From positions 1 through 64,000 of the forward strand of contig ML986621.1 in NCBI GenBank assembly GCA_010094045.1: DNA of 64,000 nt, written 5' to 3'. The notes under the pieces are model-generated. The model did not search any database, had not been told where the DNA came from, and saw only the letters and a program-made list of their open reading frames with translations. The position numbers and the translations under genes are program-made. Shown piece after piece: positions 21,845 to 32,900 of the stretch; the first letter of the stretch is position 1; each line of letters starts with the position of its first letter. The DNA is from Lojkania enalia. Lineage: Eukaryota > Ascomycota > Dothideomycetes > Pleosporales.

Positions 21845-23488
21845 ATGTCGAGCCCGCACAACACGCCTCCGAGGGCAACTCGGTTAAAGCACCAGCACTC
21901 CAAGAGCGCAACACAGGCGCAGCCCCACAATAACGGCAAGCAGTCGCAGCGACGGTACAAGGGCAATCGCGTCAATAGTGGGAGTGGCGACAATAATGTG
22001 CAATACCGGAACGGCCGTGCTGATGGAAATCAGTTGCTGGCCCCCCAGGACAATGCCTTCAACGACAGCGCCGTGCTGTCGAGCGAAGAAGTACTCCTCT
22101 CCAGCGGACCTCGTAATACGAAGAAACACACACAGTCCCAGCCATCATCTGACCGTATCTTCTCACCCACAAACATACCTGTTGCCTCCTTGACGGACTC
22201 CGAAGCCGCGCCTAATAACCCCTCTGCTACACCCGCCAAGGCCCAAGCATATGCTGGCCCTACATTCCATGCTTCCCCAGCCCCGTCCGCCCTGCCAATA
22301 CCTAAATTTTTGTCAAAATCAGTTCCCGCAAAGTCTCAGCCCGGACCTCCCACACCACCTGAAGAGGGCTCTGATTGTTCGTCATCGCCAACGCCCTCAC
22401 CCCCGTCCCCCTCCTACGCGCCCGTACTACTTTCCACTCGTTATGGAGATTCTCCCTTAGACGTGTTGTTTAGGGCCGATCGAGCAGAAAAAGCTAGGAA
22501 TGTAAATGACAGCCCCGCTTCGCCGGCTCTATCGAATTCTCCCAATGGATATTCAGGCAAGGATAGGCCCGCGCACACAAAGCAGTATTCTCAGAGTTCG
22601 TTGAATACAGTCTTCTCGGCAGAGCTAGACACCGAGAGCAAGGTGCCACTTCCATCCCCGCCATCCGCTTCGCCAATCGGTCAACGTTCTATCACGGCGC
22701 CGTCAAAGATACCACAAGTCCACTGCTCGAGGAGTGACCCAGCGATCCAAGACCTTTTGAATAGGCTTGTTTCATCACAAATGAAACCGGAAGCTACGAC
22801 ACCACCAAAATCCGTCGAGCGAATCCCATCGGAGCCCTCCTCCCGGAATCATACTCCTTCACCATTTGACGATGGCAAGTCCGCTTTTCGTAGTGCCTCC
22901 GGCCCTGCAACTCCAGCTCCACTAGCACAAGAGTCACCTAATTTTTATTATGGAAATCGAAATCTTACCCCACTATTTAAAGGCGCAAAATCCGAGTCGG
23001 CGAAGCGAAACTCTGGACTTCGGACCGAAATCACAGCGGATTCACCCATTATGCTACGGGACGGCTTTCCACCTGTGAACGCTACGAGAAACATGGATGC
23101 AAACTCTGTGTCTCGCGCGTACTTAGGCAATGTTGTTGCCCCAAATGATCGGCGAGGATCACTTCCTCATATCCAACCCTACAAGGAGATGCCAAACAAT
23201 CGAAAGGGTAGGACTCTCGGACGAGCCTTCCATCCCCGACCCGATTCTTATCCTAATGGTAATATTAAGCTTAACAGGAATAGCAAACCGGCTACAGTTC
23301 CTAAATCTTCTATGAGCAGCATGGCTTTCATTCCTTCATCAGTACAGGCCAAGAAGCATTCTACATCTACTAGCAATTCTACACCTACGAAGTCACCTCC
23401 GGATACGTCGTCTATGGAATCTATGGAACAGGACTTGAAGCGGTTGCTCAATTTAACTGTCCCTAGAGACGTGACCGAAATTCGGTAG
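21845..23488 (+). CDS. Disordered protein with PNRC/Edc1-like decapping motif
   Basis: Single exon, 547 residues from ATG 21845; an in-frame upstream TTG is not a plausible start. The whole chain is low-complexity and rich in Ser, Pro, Asn, Thr and Lys, without a folded domain. One short block stands out at about residues 137-156: YAGPTFHASPAPSALPIPKF. This matches the PNRC/Edc1 consensus (Y-A-G-x-x-F-x-x-S-P-x-P-x-x-L-P-x-P-x-F), whose aromatic/proline part is known to bind the EVH1 domain of Dcp1 and activate Dcp2. It is followed by PPTPPEEGSDCSSSPTPSPP. A C-terminal segment (SSMESMEQDLKRLLNLTV) is a predicted short helix. Likely role: mRNA-decapping enhancer in P-bodies, inferred from the motif. 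The rest is uncharacterised. Confidence 0.8.
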   Translation: MSSPHNTPPRATRLKHQHSKSATQAQPHNNGKQSQRRYKGNRVNSGSGDNNVQYRNGRADGNQLLAPQDNAFNDSAVLSSEEVLLSSGPRNTKKHTQSQPSSDRIFSPTNIPVASLTDSEAAPNNPSATPAKAQAYAGPTFHASPAPSALPIPKFLSKSVPAKSQPGPPTPPEEGSDCSSSPTPSPPSPSYAPVLLSTRYGDSPLDVLFRADRAEKARNVNDSPASPALSNSPNGYSGKDRPAHTKQYSQSSLNTVFSAELDTESKVPLPSPPSASPIGQRSITAPSKIPQVHCSRSDPAIQDLLNRLVSSQMKPEATTPPKSVERIPSEPSSRNHTPSPFDDGKSAFRSASGPATPAPLAQESPNFYYGNRNLTPLFKGAKSESAKRNSGLRTEITADSPIMLRDGFPPVNATRNMDANSVSRAYLGNVVAPNDRRGSLPHIQPYKEMPNNRKGRTLGRAFHPRPDSYPNGNIKLNRNSKPATVPKSSMSSMAFIPSSVQAKKHSTSTSNSTPTKSPPDTSSMESMEQDLKRLLNLTVPRDVTEIR

Positions 23489-24530
23489 CCTTGCTATTCT
23501 GTCATGTGGAACTCTCTGCGTTGAATTTGTGTATCCGTTTTTTTTTTTTTTTTTTTTTTTTTTTTTCCTTCGTCAATATCTTCATTTTGTGTATATGGTC
23601 AATGAGGTCATGTCACTTATGCCGGCTACATATCTTTCCCTCTGTCTGAGTCATTTTCCTGGCGTTTCCCGCTTGCGACCGGCGTATCGCAGTGGGTGGT
23701 GGAAACTGTGTCCTGGCGTGTCCCTTCGGGTAGATAAGACTAGGTCATGGGTTGGCATTAGTCCGATGACTTCCACACATGTTAATAGCTAAGGTAGAGG
23801 AAGGATATCTGATGGGTCATCTCAAATATTTCTTAGTAGCTTCAATGCCTAGTTGATAGTCGGCTTTCGATTTCATCTCATTTTCAGGGGTCTATCAACG
23901 AAGGCTCGGGAAAGTCAGATCCTGTCTACTTGCTGTCAATCTTTTAAGATCTAGGTACAGTCGTTTGCAACTATTACCCTCATTCACCACTATACCACAT
24001 ATAAAAATAAATAAAAATAAAAATGGTTTAGTACTCACTTCGCTGCGAGGCAAGGAGTATTAAAGCCTAATGTCTTATTTCTTATGCTAGATGTGATGAC
24101 ATCTTGTCTCGGGCACGGCCACTGGGACTCAACCCGGCATAGTATGGGTATGAAGGCATGTGTTGAGTAGGCTAGGTTTCGAGTTGGTCTTATATGAACC
24201 GTACAACTAGCCATTATAAATATACTCCATACATGCTGTATGGGTTATCGAACAATTAGCTAAACGATTACTTGTTTAAACAGCGTTGTCACGTTGACCC
24301 TACCAGCGCCGTAGAAGGGTTCCCCCTGTAGCCTGAATTGTATCACCACCTGCTAAGTCCATTTGAGCTCTTGCACTAATATACAACCTCTTACGGGGGT
24401 GTAGACGAATTATCCTAGCAATCAGGCTATGTCCTGCAAACGAACTCCACACATGCAATGCTAATTCATAATAAAACATCTCTTACTCATACACTCATTT
24501 ATGCATCAGGATATCCAACGTATACACCTC
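23489..24530. other. Convergent spacer PNRC protein / PTH1
   Basis: About 1 kb between two stop codons. It begins with a run of 29 T (23538-23566), has A-rich sequence at 24000-24022, and shows no supported gene. A stretch near 24100-24140 looks faintly like a tRNA B-box on minus but does not fold. Confidence 0.45.
23538..23566. repeat. Poly(T) tract, 29 nt
   Basis: Uninterrupted T run 50 bases after the stop codon of the PNRC-motif gene. It is either a homopolymer microsatellite in the 3'-UTR or an assembly-sensitive site. Confidence 0.9.
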
Positions 24531-25517
24531 TCACGCGGACCCATCCGCGATATTCTGTAATAACTTTTGTGCCCTGTGTGCGGCAAACACCATTTCCTTC
24601 TCCTCCGGAACCGTCATCTTCCTCAGCACGTATTTACTTACGACCGCCGGATCTCTAGTTTCGGGCCGACCAATCCCAACGCCTACTCTCCACCACTTAA
24701 CTTTATTGCCTAGGGCTGCTTGTATCGATTTCAGCCCGTTGTGGCCCCGCGGAGACGACGCTCCGTCCTTTACACGGACGAGTCCAAAGTCGGCTTCAAG
24801 CTCGTCGTGCACAACAACCAACCTAGGCTCCCAACCCCTCCGCTTCGTCTCAATCTGAAACTGTGTCCACGCCTTCTTGACAGCCTGACCACTGACGTTC
24901 ATCAGGCTCAGACTCTGCCAGAGCGTAAAATCGTCTTGGCCATCGCCTGGCTCCAAGTCTCGGGAGCCGAGGCGGCTATACCCGAAGATGGAACCGCGCC
25001 ATCGTGTCGTTATAGGGCGCGCGATGAGACCGGAGAGTCCTTTTTGAAAGGGTTGATAGATACCGCGGCTTTGGAGTACAGAGAGGATTGTATGGCCGGC
25101 GGAATGGAGGGTGTTTGCGTATTGCGCGCCGGGGTTGCCGATTGAGCAGACGAGGAGGGGGTAATATTGAACTAACGGCATGTGGCCTGCTAGGGCTACA
25201 GGTACGGAGAGGGTGGTGGAAGTTGGAGAATTGATCTTTTGCTTGCATGCGTTGTTCGACGGTCTTTTTGAGCGTATGGAAGGGTTGTTGGAAGCCGTTG
25301 ACTCGGTCGTGCGAGGTAGCGACGTGGAATTATCTAGGTTCTTTAATCGTCGCTTCTCCTTGCGACTTAAAGGCGATGCTACCTCAATACCCTCCTCTTC
25401 CTGTTGCGTTGATTTTTCGCTTTTGTTTGGGGTGATATTTTCCGCATTAGAGTCAGACCTCGTCGGGATCTGCGCAGGGCTGAGCACGTGATCACGTGCC
25501 TGCGTGTTCCGAGGCAT
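24531..25517 (-). CDS. PTH1: Peptidyl-tRNA hydrolase, bacterial Pth type
   Basis: Single exon of 328 residues. About 115 N-terminal residues are disordered and charged (SRKEKRRLKNLDNSTSLP) and absent from bacterial Pth. The Pth fold starts at YPLLVCSIGNPGAQYANTLHSAGHTIL with the conserved Asn and catalytic His. It continues with QSLSLMNVSGQAV, VVVHDELEADFGLVRVKDGAS, RGHNGLKSI and WWRVGVGIGRP, all active-site segments. The enzyme hydrolyses the ester of peptidyl-tRNA released from stalled ribosomes; the fungal Pth1 form is usually mitochondrial. The N-terminal extension does not look like a classic cleavable presequence (acidic stretches from residue 20), so location is uncertain. A perfect 16-bp palindrome (25484-25499) lies in codons 7-12. 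Confidence 0.93.
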   Translation of the reverse strand: MPRNTQARDHVLSPAQIPTRSDSNAENITPNKSEKSTQQEEEGIEVASPLSRKEKRRLKNLDNSTSLPRTTESTASNNPSIRSKRPSNNACKQKINSPTSTTLSVPVALAGHMPLVQYYPLLVCSIGNPGAQYANTLHSAGHTILSVLQSRGIYQPFQKGLSGLIARPITTRWRGSIFGYSRLGSRDLEPGDGQDDFTLWQSLSLMNVSGQAVKKAWTQFQIETKRRGWEPRLVVVHDELEADFGLVRVKDGASSPRGHNGLKSIQAALGNKVKWWRVGVGIGRPETRDPAVVSKYVLRKMTVPEEKEMVFAAHRAQKLLQNIADGSA

Positions 25518-26060
25518 CTCGAAAGCTGCTTAGATATGTCAAGTTGTGGATATTGAAGAACAACATGGCTAGTGCTCAGCCGAAATCTTTAGAAAAAATC
25601 TGAACAGATCTTGAATCTATATGCACAACGTGGAATGACTGTGCTACGGTTCATCACCCCTAAGGGATTGCGAATGGTGCAGCCACGGTGGGAGTCATAC
25701 TCGCATTTGTAATGGCGCAGAGAGAAGAGGACAGCTTGTTAGTGCATGTTGTTTTTAAATTGCTATGATTCATACTCGAGTAGAGAAATGTTAGACACTT
25801 CATTTTACAAGCTTTGACTATATTGTAGTTTCGCATCTGAGAAACTATCGTTAGAGTATATAGTTGACTGAAAGGGCAGGACCTCTTGGCGTGCATCACC
25901 AACTAAGAGTCGGAACGACCTACCATCCCAAGACGCACTCATTCTCACGAAACGACAAAGTCTTTAAGAGTCCGCGTTCTAACTACGTCTTCTTCGCTAG
26001 TGGATAGAATTCCACTGCTACACTTCCCCAACCTGTCTTCGAGTTTGGGAATATTCCACA
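25518..26060. promoter_or_regulatory. Divergent promoter region PTH1 (-) / RAD14 (+)
   Basis: About 540 bases between divergent starts. I see no coding content and no distinctive operator. Confidence 0.45.
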
Positions 26061-27318
26061 ATGGCAGATAGACCGTCGACGCCACCACGAGCAACCCACT
26101 CAGGGGGCCATCTTCCTCTAAATCCGCTGACCGCTGAGCAAGTCCGAAGAATTGTACATTATTCAATCCGTCTATATTAGCATATCATTTAGCGCTGACC
26201 CATTTGATTAGGAGGAGGCCCGTCTAAAGGCTAAAGCCGCTGCCCAATCCAAACCCGTCCCGTCCCCAGTCGCAGGTCATAAACGTCCCTACACCTCAAT
26301 AAACACGTCTAATACCCCCTCGAACCTCCGTGACGCAACATCTGCCCACTTCCCCCCAGCGCGCGACCGAAATAACTTCATACAACCCAAGGATAATGAC
26401 CTCATTCGGCCAGCAAAGAACTTCGGGCGCTCGGAATATATCGAATATGACTTCTCAAAAATGACAGATACAAAGGGTGGGTTTTTGAGTACGACAGATG
26501 ACCCACATAACAAAGCAATGTGGAATGGCCGAGGAAAGGGAGAAGAGAAGCCTGAGGGCATGACATTAGCAGATTGGGAGCGCGAGCGGCTTCGTAAGAA
26601 ACTTAGGGAAAATAGAGCAGGGCCTTATGAACCCGGTATATCGATTCTCAATTCTATAGATCGGAGAGATCCGGAAGAAGAAGAAGAGATAGCAGGAGGC
26701 GAAGAATTTAAAGGCAAATACGGCGACGGGAAACGCGACATCAACGGCAAATGCCGGGAATGTGGTGCATTGGAAATTGACTGGAGATGGCAGGATGTAT
26801 TTTCTATTTCCATTTGCAATTCCTGTAAAGACCAGTATCCGGATAAATATTCGCTTCTTACCAAAACCGAGGCCAGGGACGACTACCTTTTAACAGATCC
26901 AGAGCTTAAAGATGAAGAATTATTGCCACACTTAGAGCGCCCAAACCCCCATAAAACTAATTGGAATAATATGCAGCTCTTTCTGAGACTGCAAGTCGAA
27001 GCGTATGCGTTTTCAGATAGGAAATGGGGCAGTCCTGAGGCGCTAGATGCAGAATATGAGAAAAGGATAAAAATATCGAAGGCTAGGAAAGAAAAAAAAT
27101 TTAAGAATAAATTAGAGGATCTGAAGAAGCGGACGCGGGTTGAAGCATATAAACGTGCAAAGTCCAGCGGTGGAGATGTCAATTTTGGAGATAGAATAAG
27201 AGGGATAGGTGATAAGCACATTCATGAATGGGGAAGGAGTGTATTGAACCCAGAGACAGCAATGATGAGGAAGAGATGCGAGGACTGTGGGATGGAAGTT
27301 GAGGAGTTGGAATTCTAA
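26061..27318 (+). CDS. RAD14: DNA damage recognition protein Rad14/XPA
   Basis: Two exons, 26061-26153 and 26212-27318, giving 399 residues. The intron is 58 nt and phase 0 (donor gtacat, acceptor ttag). The N-terminal part is disordered (MADRPSTPPRATHSGGHLPLN). The XPA region starts at YIEYDFSKMTDTKGGFL, followed by the C4 zinc finger CRECGALEIDWRWQDVF..CNSC at about residues 180-210. The minimal DNA-binding domain follows, with KTEARDDYLLTDPELKDEELLPHLERPNPHKTNWNNMQLFLR, nearly invariant in this family. Role: damage verification in nucleotide excision repair, together with RPA and TFIIH in the nucleus. The second CxxC near the C terminus (KRCEDCGMEVEELEF) is also found in fungal Rad14 proteins. 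Confidence 0.95.
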
Positions 27319-27612
27319 ATCAAGGTACTCGTTGAGTAACGTTTCACGGTTGGACATGAAGGTATGAAACAAAGGCTGCACGTAAGATATTTGGATAGAA
27401 ATAGGTATCATAGCCCTCAAAAGCCACTAATGATAGCCCGTTAAGCCTCTATTCAGGCCCCGGTCTTGTAACCTGAAATGCCTTCGCGAAGAGCATACCC
27501 ATAAACTCCATCAACAATGCCAATACAGGACATTAAAACGGCGGCTTGGTCATAAAAGGACGGCGTTGGTAAAATCCCATCCGGGTAAACTATAGTACGC
27601 TGCTCTGTCGCC
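27319..27612. other. Convergent spacer RAD14 / Cut12-type gene
   Basis: Just under 300 bases of 3' region between two stop codons, with no coding signal. Confidence 0.5.
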
Positions 27613-29428
27613 TCATTTCAACCTCTTTTGCTTCCTCTCCATCAGTCTCCTTCTAGCCTGTTCCTTCCTATCCACGGGTAGCTCAACTCTGTCCCTTCTA
27701 GCCAATGATGAATCCTCGATTTGCTGAGATGCGGTTTTTGATATGTGGAACTCCGGCTCTTCGACTAGCGGCTTTTCAGTGAGCGTGCCAATATTCTCAG
27801 GGCAGTTGTCCTTTGTGGGCTGAGAGATAGTTTTTGTGGTTCGGTGCGGAGTTGGTTTGCTACGTTGCATGTATTTGGTCGGCTCTTTATAGAAGGCACC
27901 GCTAGAGATCGGTAGAGCTATTTTATCAATCTGCGGGAGCGGGCTGTTGTCTAAGTTCTGCATCCATGGGTCGGGAGATGATTGGGGGAGGGGACTAGAC
28001 AAAAGATATGCCGTCGTATTGAGTGGGATATTTTCCCTGTTTGTAATCCCCTGACGGATACTCAAAGGAAAACTAGAACTGTGCTCTGGGCGAAGTGGTG
28101 GAAAGGTTGAGTTGGGGGAGTCCTTCGATGGTGGAACGGTGGAGAACGCCGACTTCGAAAGTGGTTCTCCAGCTTCAAGAGACTCGGTCCCTGTCTCAGA
28201 AATGGCGGAGCGAGATGTTAAAGTAACAGATAGGGCCCCTGGTAGTGTCTGATGACGGGTGTGACGAGGCTTTGGTGGAGAGTTTTCTTTGTTTGCAGTT
28301 CGAGGCTGGGTTGGCTCGATTGACCTGCCGAAGATGACAGCCGGTGGCTCCATGACGCTACGTGGGCGGCATACGGTAGTCTTATCCTCCTCTAGATGGA
28401 AATGTTTAGTGTCTCTACTATCTTCATAGATTTGGAAGGACGTCTTGCTCTCCTGAACCTCGGAAAAAGATACGAGGGACTTTTCCAAGACCGCTACACG
28501 GTTTTTCAGAGCGGTTATTTCCATACTGGCCGCAGCGTTCTCTGCCATTGCTTGCCGTAGCCGTTCCTGGTATTCTCTGTTCTGCCCTGCAAGCTCCCTT
28601 TCTCGGTTTCTGAAGCGCTTCCGCTCTTCTGCTAGCCTTGTCGCTAGCTCTGTCATCTCACCGTCTTTCCTCTTTGCGAAATTCTTCGCGACTTGCTGCT
28701 TCGTAACAAGCTTCTTTATTTCCTTCTCACTGCGCTCTGCGTATGACTCATATTGCTGTTTCCAATATTTTCCGGATTCTGACCGCGGGGAGCCCATATC
28801 AATGGTAATATCGCTGTCATCCCTCGCCTTCGGCCCCTGGCCTGCTTTGAGTTGGGTAGTCTTTCGTGCGTCATAGAGTGCAGCCGTGGGCCTGGCACAG
28901 AGCATCTTATCCTTCTCCGTGTCCACTTTCGGCTCAGTGTCGAACGTCCAAGGGCTAGGGAATTTCCCTGGACAATCCCCCGGTATACCGCTACCTCCTA
29001 CATTGGAGCGTTTGCTCTCATTGTCGACCACCTGTGAGCCAAAAGAAACTGTCTTTCTTCCTTTAGCCGCGGTACCTGGTGTCATAAGTATTCCCGGCTT
29101 CGATGGCGATGAAGGCGGAGCTAACTCTACTGGCACCGAGAGCTCTGCACTCCTCGAGTTTGCTACGTTGATCTTAGACCTCTTCTCGAGCTTCTTCGCT
29201 CCACCGTTTGTGTCTTCAGCTGTTGGGGTACCGAAGATTGCGTGCTTGAAGGCATTCACAGCAAATTGATGTGCCGGCGTGTCAGGAGGTTCTATGAAGG
29301 TCGTGTCATATGCAGGATCTTCACACGTATCAGTATATTAATTAGTGGTGTTATTTTGTCCTCTGCCCACCAGGTTGGAGTTCTTCAATAACATTTGTGA
29401 TGCGGGGGCCAGTGATCCAGGAAAACAT
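27613..29428 (-). CDS. Spindle pole body protein, Cut12 type
   Basis: Two exons on minus, 29428-29371 and 29318-27613, giving 587 residues. The 58-nt first exon encodes MFSWITGPRITNVIEELQP and joins to DPAYDTTFIEPPDTPAHQF then AVNAFKHAIFGTP. This N-terminal arrangement (an F-x-E-P-P-x-T-P block before A-F-K-x-x-x-F-G-T-P) is typical of fungal Cut12-domain proteins. Next come GILMTPGTAAKGRKTVSFG, a central coiled coil (about residues 185-290, SEKEIKKLVTKQQVAKNFAKRKD then ERKRFRNRERELAG) and a disordered tail rich in SP/TP sites ending RRRLMERKQKRLK. In fission yeast, Cut12 activates Plo1 polo kinase at the pole body and promotes bipolar spindle formation. The family call rests on the N-terminal and coiled-coil pattern. 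Confidence 0.85.
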
Positions 29429-29959
29429 GGCGAGCAATGTTAGACTGTTCTGATATAGAGAGTGCACTGAGGGTCCCAAATGGTATATGGACAACAGTGT
29501 CCACGTAGTGCCGAAGTAGTTGTTTACACACGAGAAACGATCGTGGAGGTGAGTCCTCGCTGGAATGTGGACCGGAGCGGGCAGGCAAGTATTTCTGGGC
29601 TTTCCATAAGGGTGCGTGACAAATCTCCTGCTCGAAAATCCGCGTCAAAGGGCGGGCGCAAGGAGAAATGTTCGGTCGCAGATGTCACTATCGCCGTCGA
29701 TTGCTTCTCGGGAAGTAGTCGCGTCCCTGGAACGAAAGTGGCCTAGGCCGACTAGTGAACGCACGGACCGCGACATCATACCTAGGTGAACCGTCAGTTC
29801 GTCGCGAGCACTATAAAGCCGCCACCATTCACTGCTCTACCCGTAATCTTTGTTTATACAGGATCAAATTATGTATGTAGTGTAAAGGGCAGCAGCTTCG
29901 GCTGCGTGTCAATGCCAACCTTCCCGTTGGCATGTTATTCACCCACGACACAGCCCAAC
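29429..29959. promoter_or_regulatory. Divergent promoter region Cut12-type gene (-) / GCN2 (+)
   Basis: 530 bases between divergent starts. The right-hand 100 bases form an unusual GCN2 leader, annotated separately. An ORF on minus at 29385-29648 covers the Cut12 start in another frame and is not supported. Confidence 0.5.
29871..29933 (+). promoter_or_regulatory. GCN2 leader: mini-uORFs and two hairpins
   Basis: Upstream of the chosen GCN2 ATG there is a 4-codon uORF (29871-29885, atg tat gta gtg taa). Overlapping it is a start-stop pair, ATG TAG (29875-29880). Then come two perfect stem-loops: gcagc-ttcg-gctgc (29892-29905, a C(UUCG)G tetraloop) and tgccaac-cttccc-gttggca (29913-29932). 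The second stem covers an in-frame upstream ATG at 29912. Whether this segment is transcribed as leader, or partly removed as a 5' intron, is not visible from sequence. Confidence 0.55.
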
Positions 29960-32900
29960 ATGGCACCAGCGAAGACACCCCGAAAGAAAAACCACCCAAA
30001 TGTATCTACACGGCAAAACGTCCCTTCCAGCTTCGGAACACTTCCTGCTCAAGAATCCCCCTTGGCGCACCCACCACTCTCATTGCTGCCAGTTGACACT
30101 TACGCCGAAGCACAAGAAGACGAGCGAGAAGCCTTGAAAGCCATTTTTATGGAGGATTTCGAAGAAGTGGAAGCCAAAGGAGCATGGAGTGTATGTACCC
30201 AATTTGATTTGGTTTCCTTTCCTCGCGCACATCTAAGATGGCGTCCCGGTTAGCAACTCCAGCTATGCGACTTAAATACGGGCATACAACTATCAAAAGT
30301 CGGAAACTAACAATCTCTCAAGAAAACAACGGATCGTGCTTTGCGCTTGAAATTGAAAGCCTATTCAAGCGAAGATATCTCTGTTACTCTAAATGCGAAG
30401 CTTACTGCAACCTACCCGAAGTCGCTACCTACTCTAACTTTGGAGGATACAGGCAAACTACGACAAAAGACCCTCAATAAACTTCAAGTGCTTCTCAAAA
30501 CTAAACCAAATGAACTAGTTGGTGAGGTAATGATCTATGAGTTGGCTACTTTGATTCAAGAGATTCTTGAAGATGAAGTGGTCTTTCGCGAGAATGATGG
30601 CACCTTTGAAAATCTTGAAGCCGAGAGAGCTGCCGAAGAAGCTGCCGCTGCAGAGGTTGCAAGGCAACACGAGCAAGAACTCCAGAGAAAGAGAGACGAG
30701 GAGAAAGCTGAAGAGGAGCGTATTTTGCAGCAGATGGTAAACGATGAAATACGACGCAAAGAACAAATGGCGAAGAAGAAAGGCAGACCTGCAGGGATAG
30801 CTCCGACCTCCTACTTTCTAGATAAGAAATCGAATAATCAGGTCTCCTTTGACAGGGCGGTTGAGCTACAGCATGAAGGGAAGACCATTGAGTGTACAGC
30901 TGTCGAAGGTCTCCTTCCGTTTCGTACGGGGCTGGTGACAGATGTGTTCCTAGTAAAGCCTGTCGAAAGCCCCAACACGGTTACCCTCGTGTTGAAACGA
31001 GCCCACGTAGGCGGCGCAAAATCATCTGACAATGCACAGCTAAAGAAGGCTATCATGGATTTTGAAGAAGAAATGGAAGACATTAAACGCTTGCGCCAAT
31101 CCAATATCATGAGCGTATTCGACTTCAAAATAGAGCCCATCCACGATTCCGGGTGGGACATCAATATTCTCGTGGAATTTGCTAGTAAAGGATCTCTCGG
31201 CGAGAAACTCGAGGATGATGATCACATTGCTGTGGCGAAAGTCCGATCATGGACAATCGATCTTCTTGAGGCACTTGACTTTTATCACCGCAATGGTGTA
31301 GTCCACAAGCGAATACACCCTAATAATATCCTTTTCCGTAAGTCTTCGACGGGTAGCATGTCTGTCAAACTAGCCGATGCTGCGTTTCAGGAAAGCCTAT
31401 ATCATCTCAAAGACCTAAGTCGCGACGAGCAGCACTTCACAACATCTAGGTCAGCTTTTTGGATTCCCACTGAGCTTGCCCAAGATGCTCGGCGGACTAG
31501 GAAAACCGATGTATGGGATCTCGGGGTCGTCTTTATCCAGATGTTGTTTGGGATTGAAACGCCTCACAAATACAATTCTCCCAAGGACCTCTCAGACGCA
31601 CTTCGCTGCTCTGACTCCTTGCAAGAAATAATGCATAAATTCTTCAAGCCCGATCCGAAGAAACGACCTTCAGCATTCGACCTCATACCATGCGAATTCT
31701 TGAGGGATGATGTGCCCGTCTATGATGAGCCACCGACGCCTATACAGTCTAGAATGTCTTCCTCTTCTCTTCCATTACATCGGTTGCGTCGTGAGTCTTC
31801 TGCAGGCCTGGGCAGCTCCTTTTCTCGGTACGCAAGCGACTGGGTCGAGGCAGGACGCCTCGGAAAAGGCGGATATGGGGAAGTCGTTAAAGCCCGCAAC
31901 AAGGTTGATGGCCGCATCTATGCCATAAAAAAAATCAAACAGAAATCCGCCTCCGCGCTCACTGAAGTTTTGTCAGAAGTCATGCTCCTATCTCGCCTGA
32001 ACCACCCATGCGTTGTACGTTACTACACTGCATGGCCGGAGGAAGAATTAGTCAATTTGTCAGAGAATGAAGAAGACACAGCGATAGCATTCACAGCAGA
32101 ACAGTCTGATTCTAACTCCGATGTATCTCCGCGTGACATCGGAGAAGGAGCAGAGTTCGGTCGAAGCACGGGAGGGCTTGATTTTATTAGTTCTAGTGGG
32201 TATCCAAAGATAGAATTCGGTTCCGATTGGGGATCTGAAGAAGAGGGCGATGGCCATGTTGTGTTTGGCTCCGATTCCGAGGACGAGCAGGCAGGGACTT
32301 CCATCGGCTCTCACTCTCCTCTAGTGAAAAAACGTACGACATCTAGCTCCTACCCGGTACGTTCGACAAAGACAATACTCTACATTCAAATGGAGTTTTG
32401 TGAAAAGCAAACACTTCGCGACCTGATTCGAAGAGATCTATATGATGATCCTGATGAATACTGGAGGATATTCCGCCAGATCTTGGAAGGTCTCGCTCAT
32501 ATTCACAGCCATGGCATAATTCACAGGGATCTAAAGCCAGACAATATCTTCATCGATGTTGCAAAGATTCCTAAAATTGGTGATTTTGGCCTCGCTACGA
32601 GCGGTCAATACCAGCGCACAGATCACAAAGTATCCTCTAATAGTCATGTTGATGGAGACATGACGCGCAGCATTGGCACTGCTCTTTATGTCGCACCGGA
32701 GCTCCGCTCTAATGCTACCGGGAGTTATACCGATAAGGTTGATATGTATTCAATGGGTATTATATTCTTCGAGATGTGTTATCCTTTGAAAACGGCGATG
32801 GAGCGAGACCAAGTCATAAGACAACTACGAGAGAGGAAACATACCCTTCCAGCAGAATTTGACACTTCCGAAAAATCACTTCAAGGTAGCATCATCTCTT

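Noticed and set aside
24100..24145. Possible tRNA on minus (gactcaaccc resembling a B box)
   Set aside because: It lacks the full GGTTCRANNCC match, no A box or cloverleaf could be drawn, and the acceptor stem is missing.
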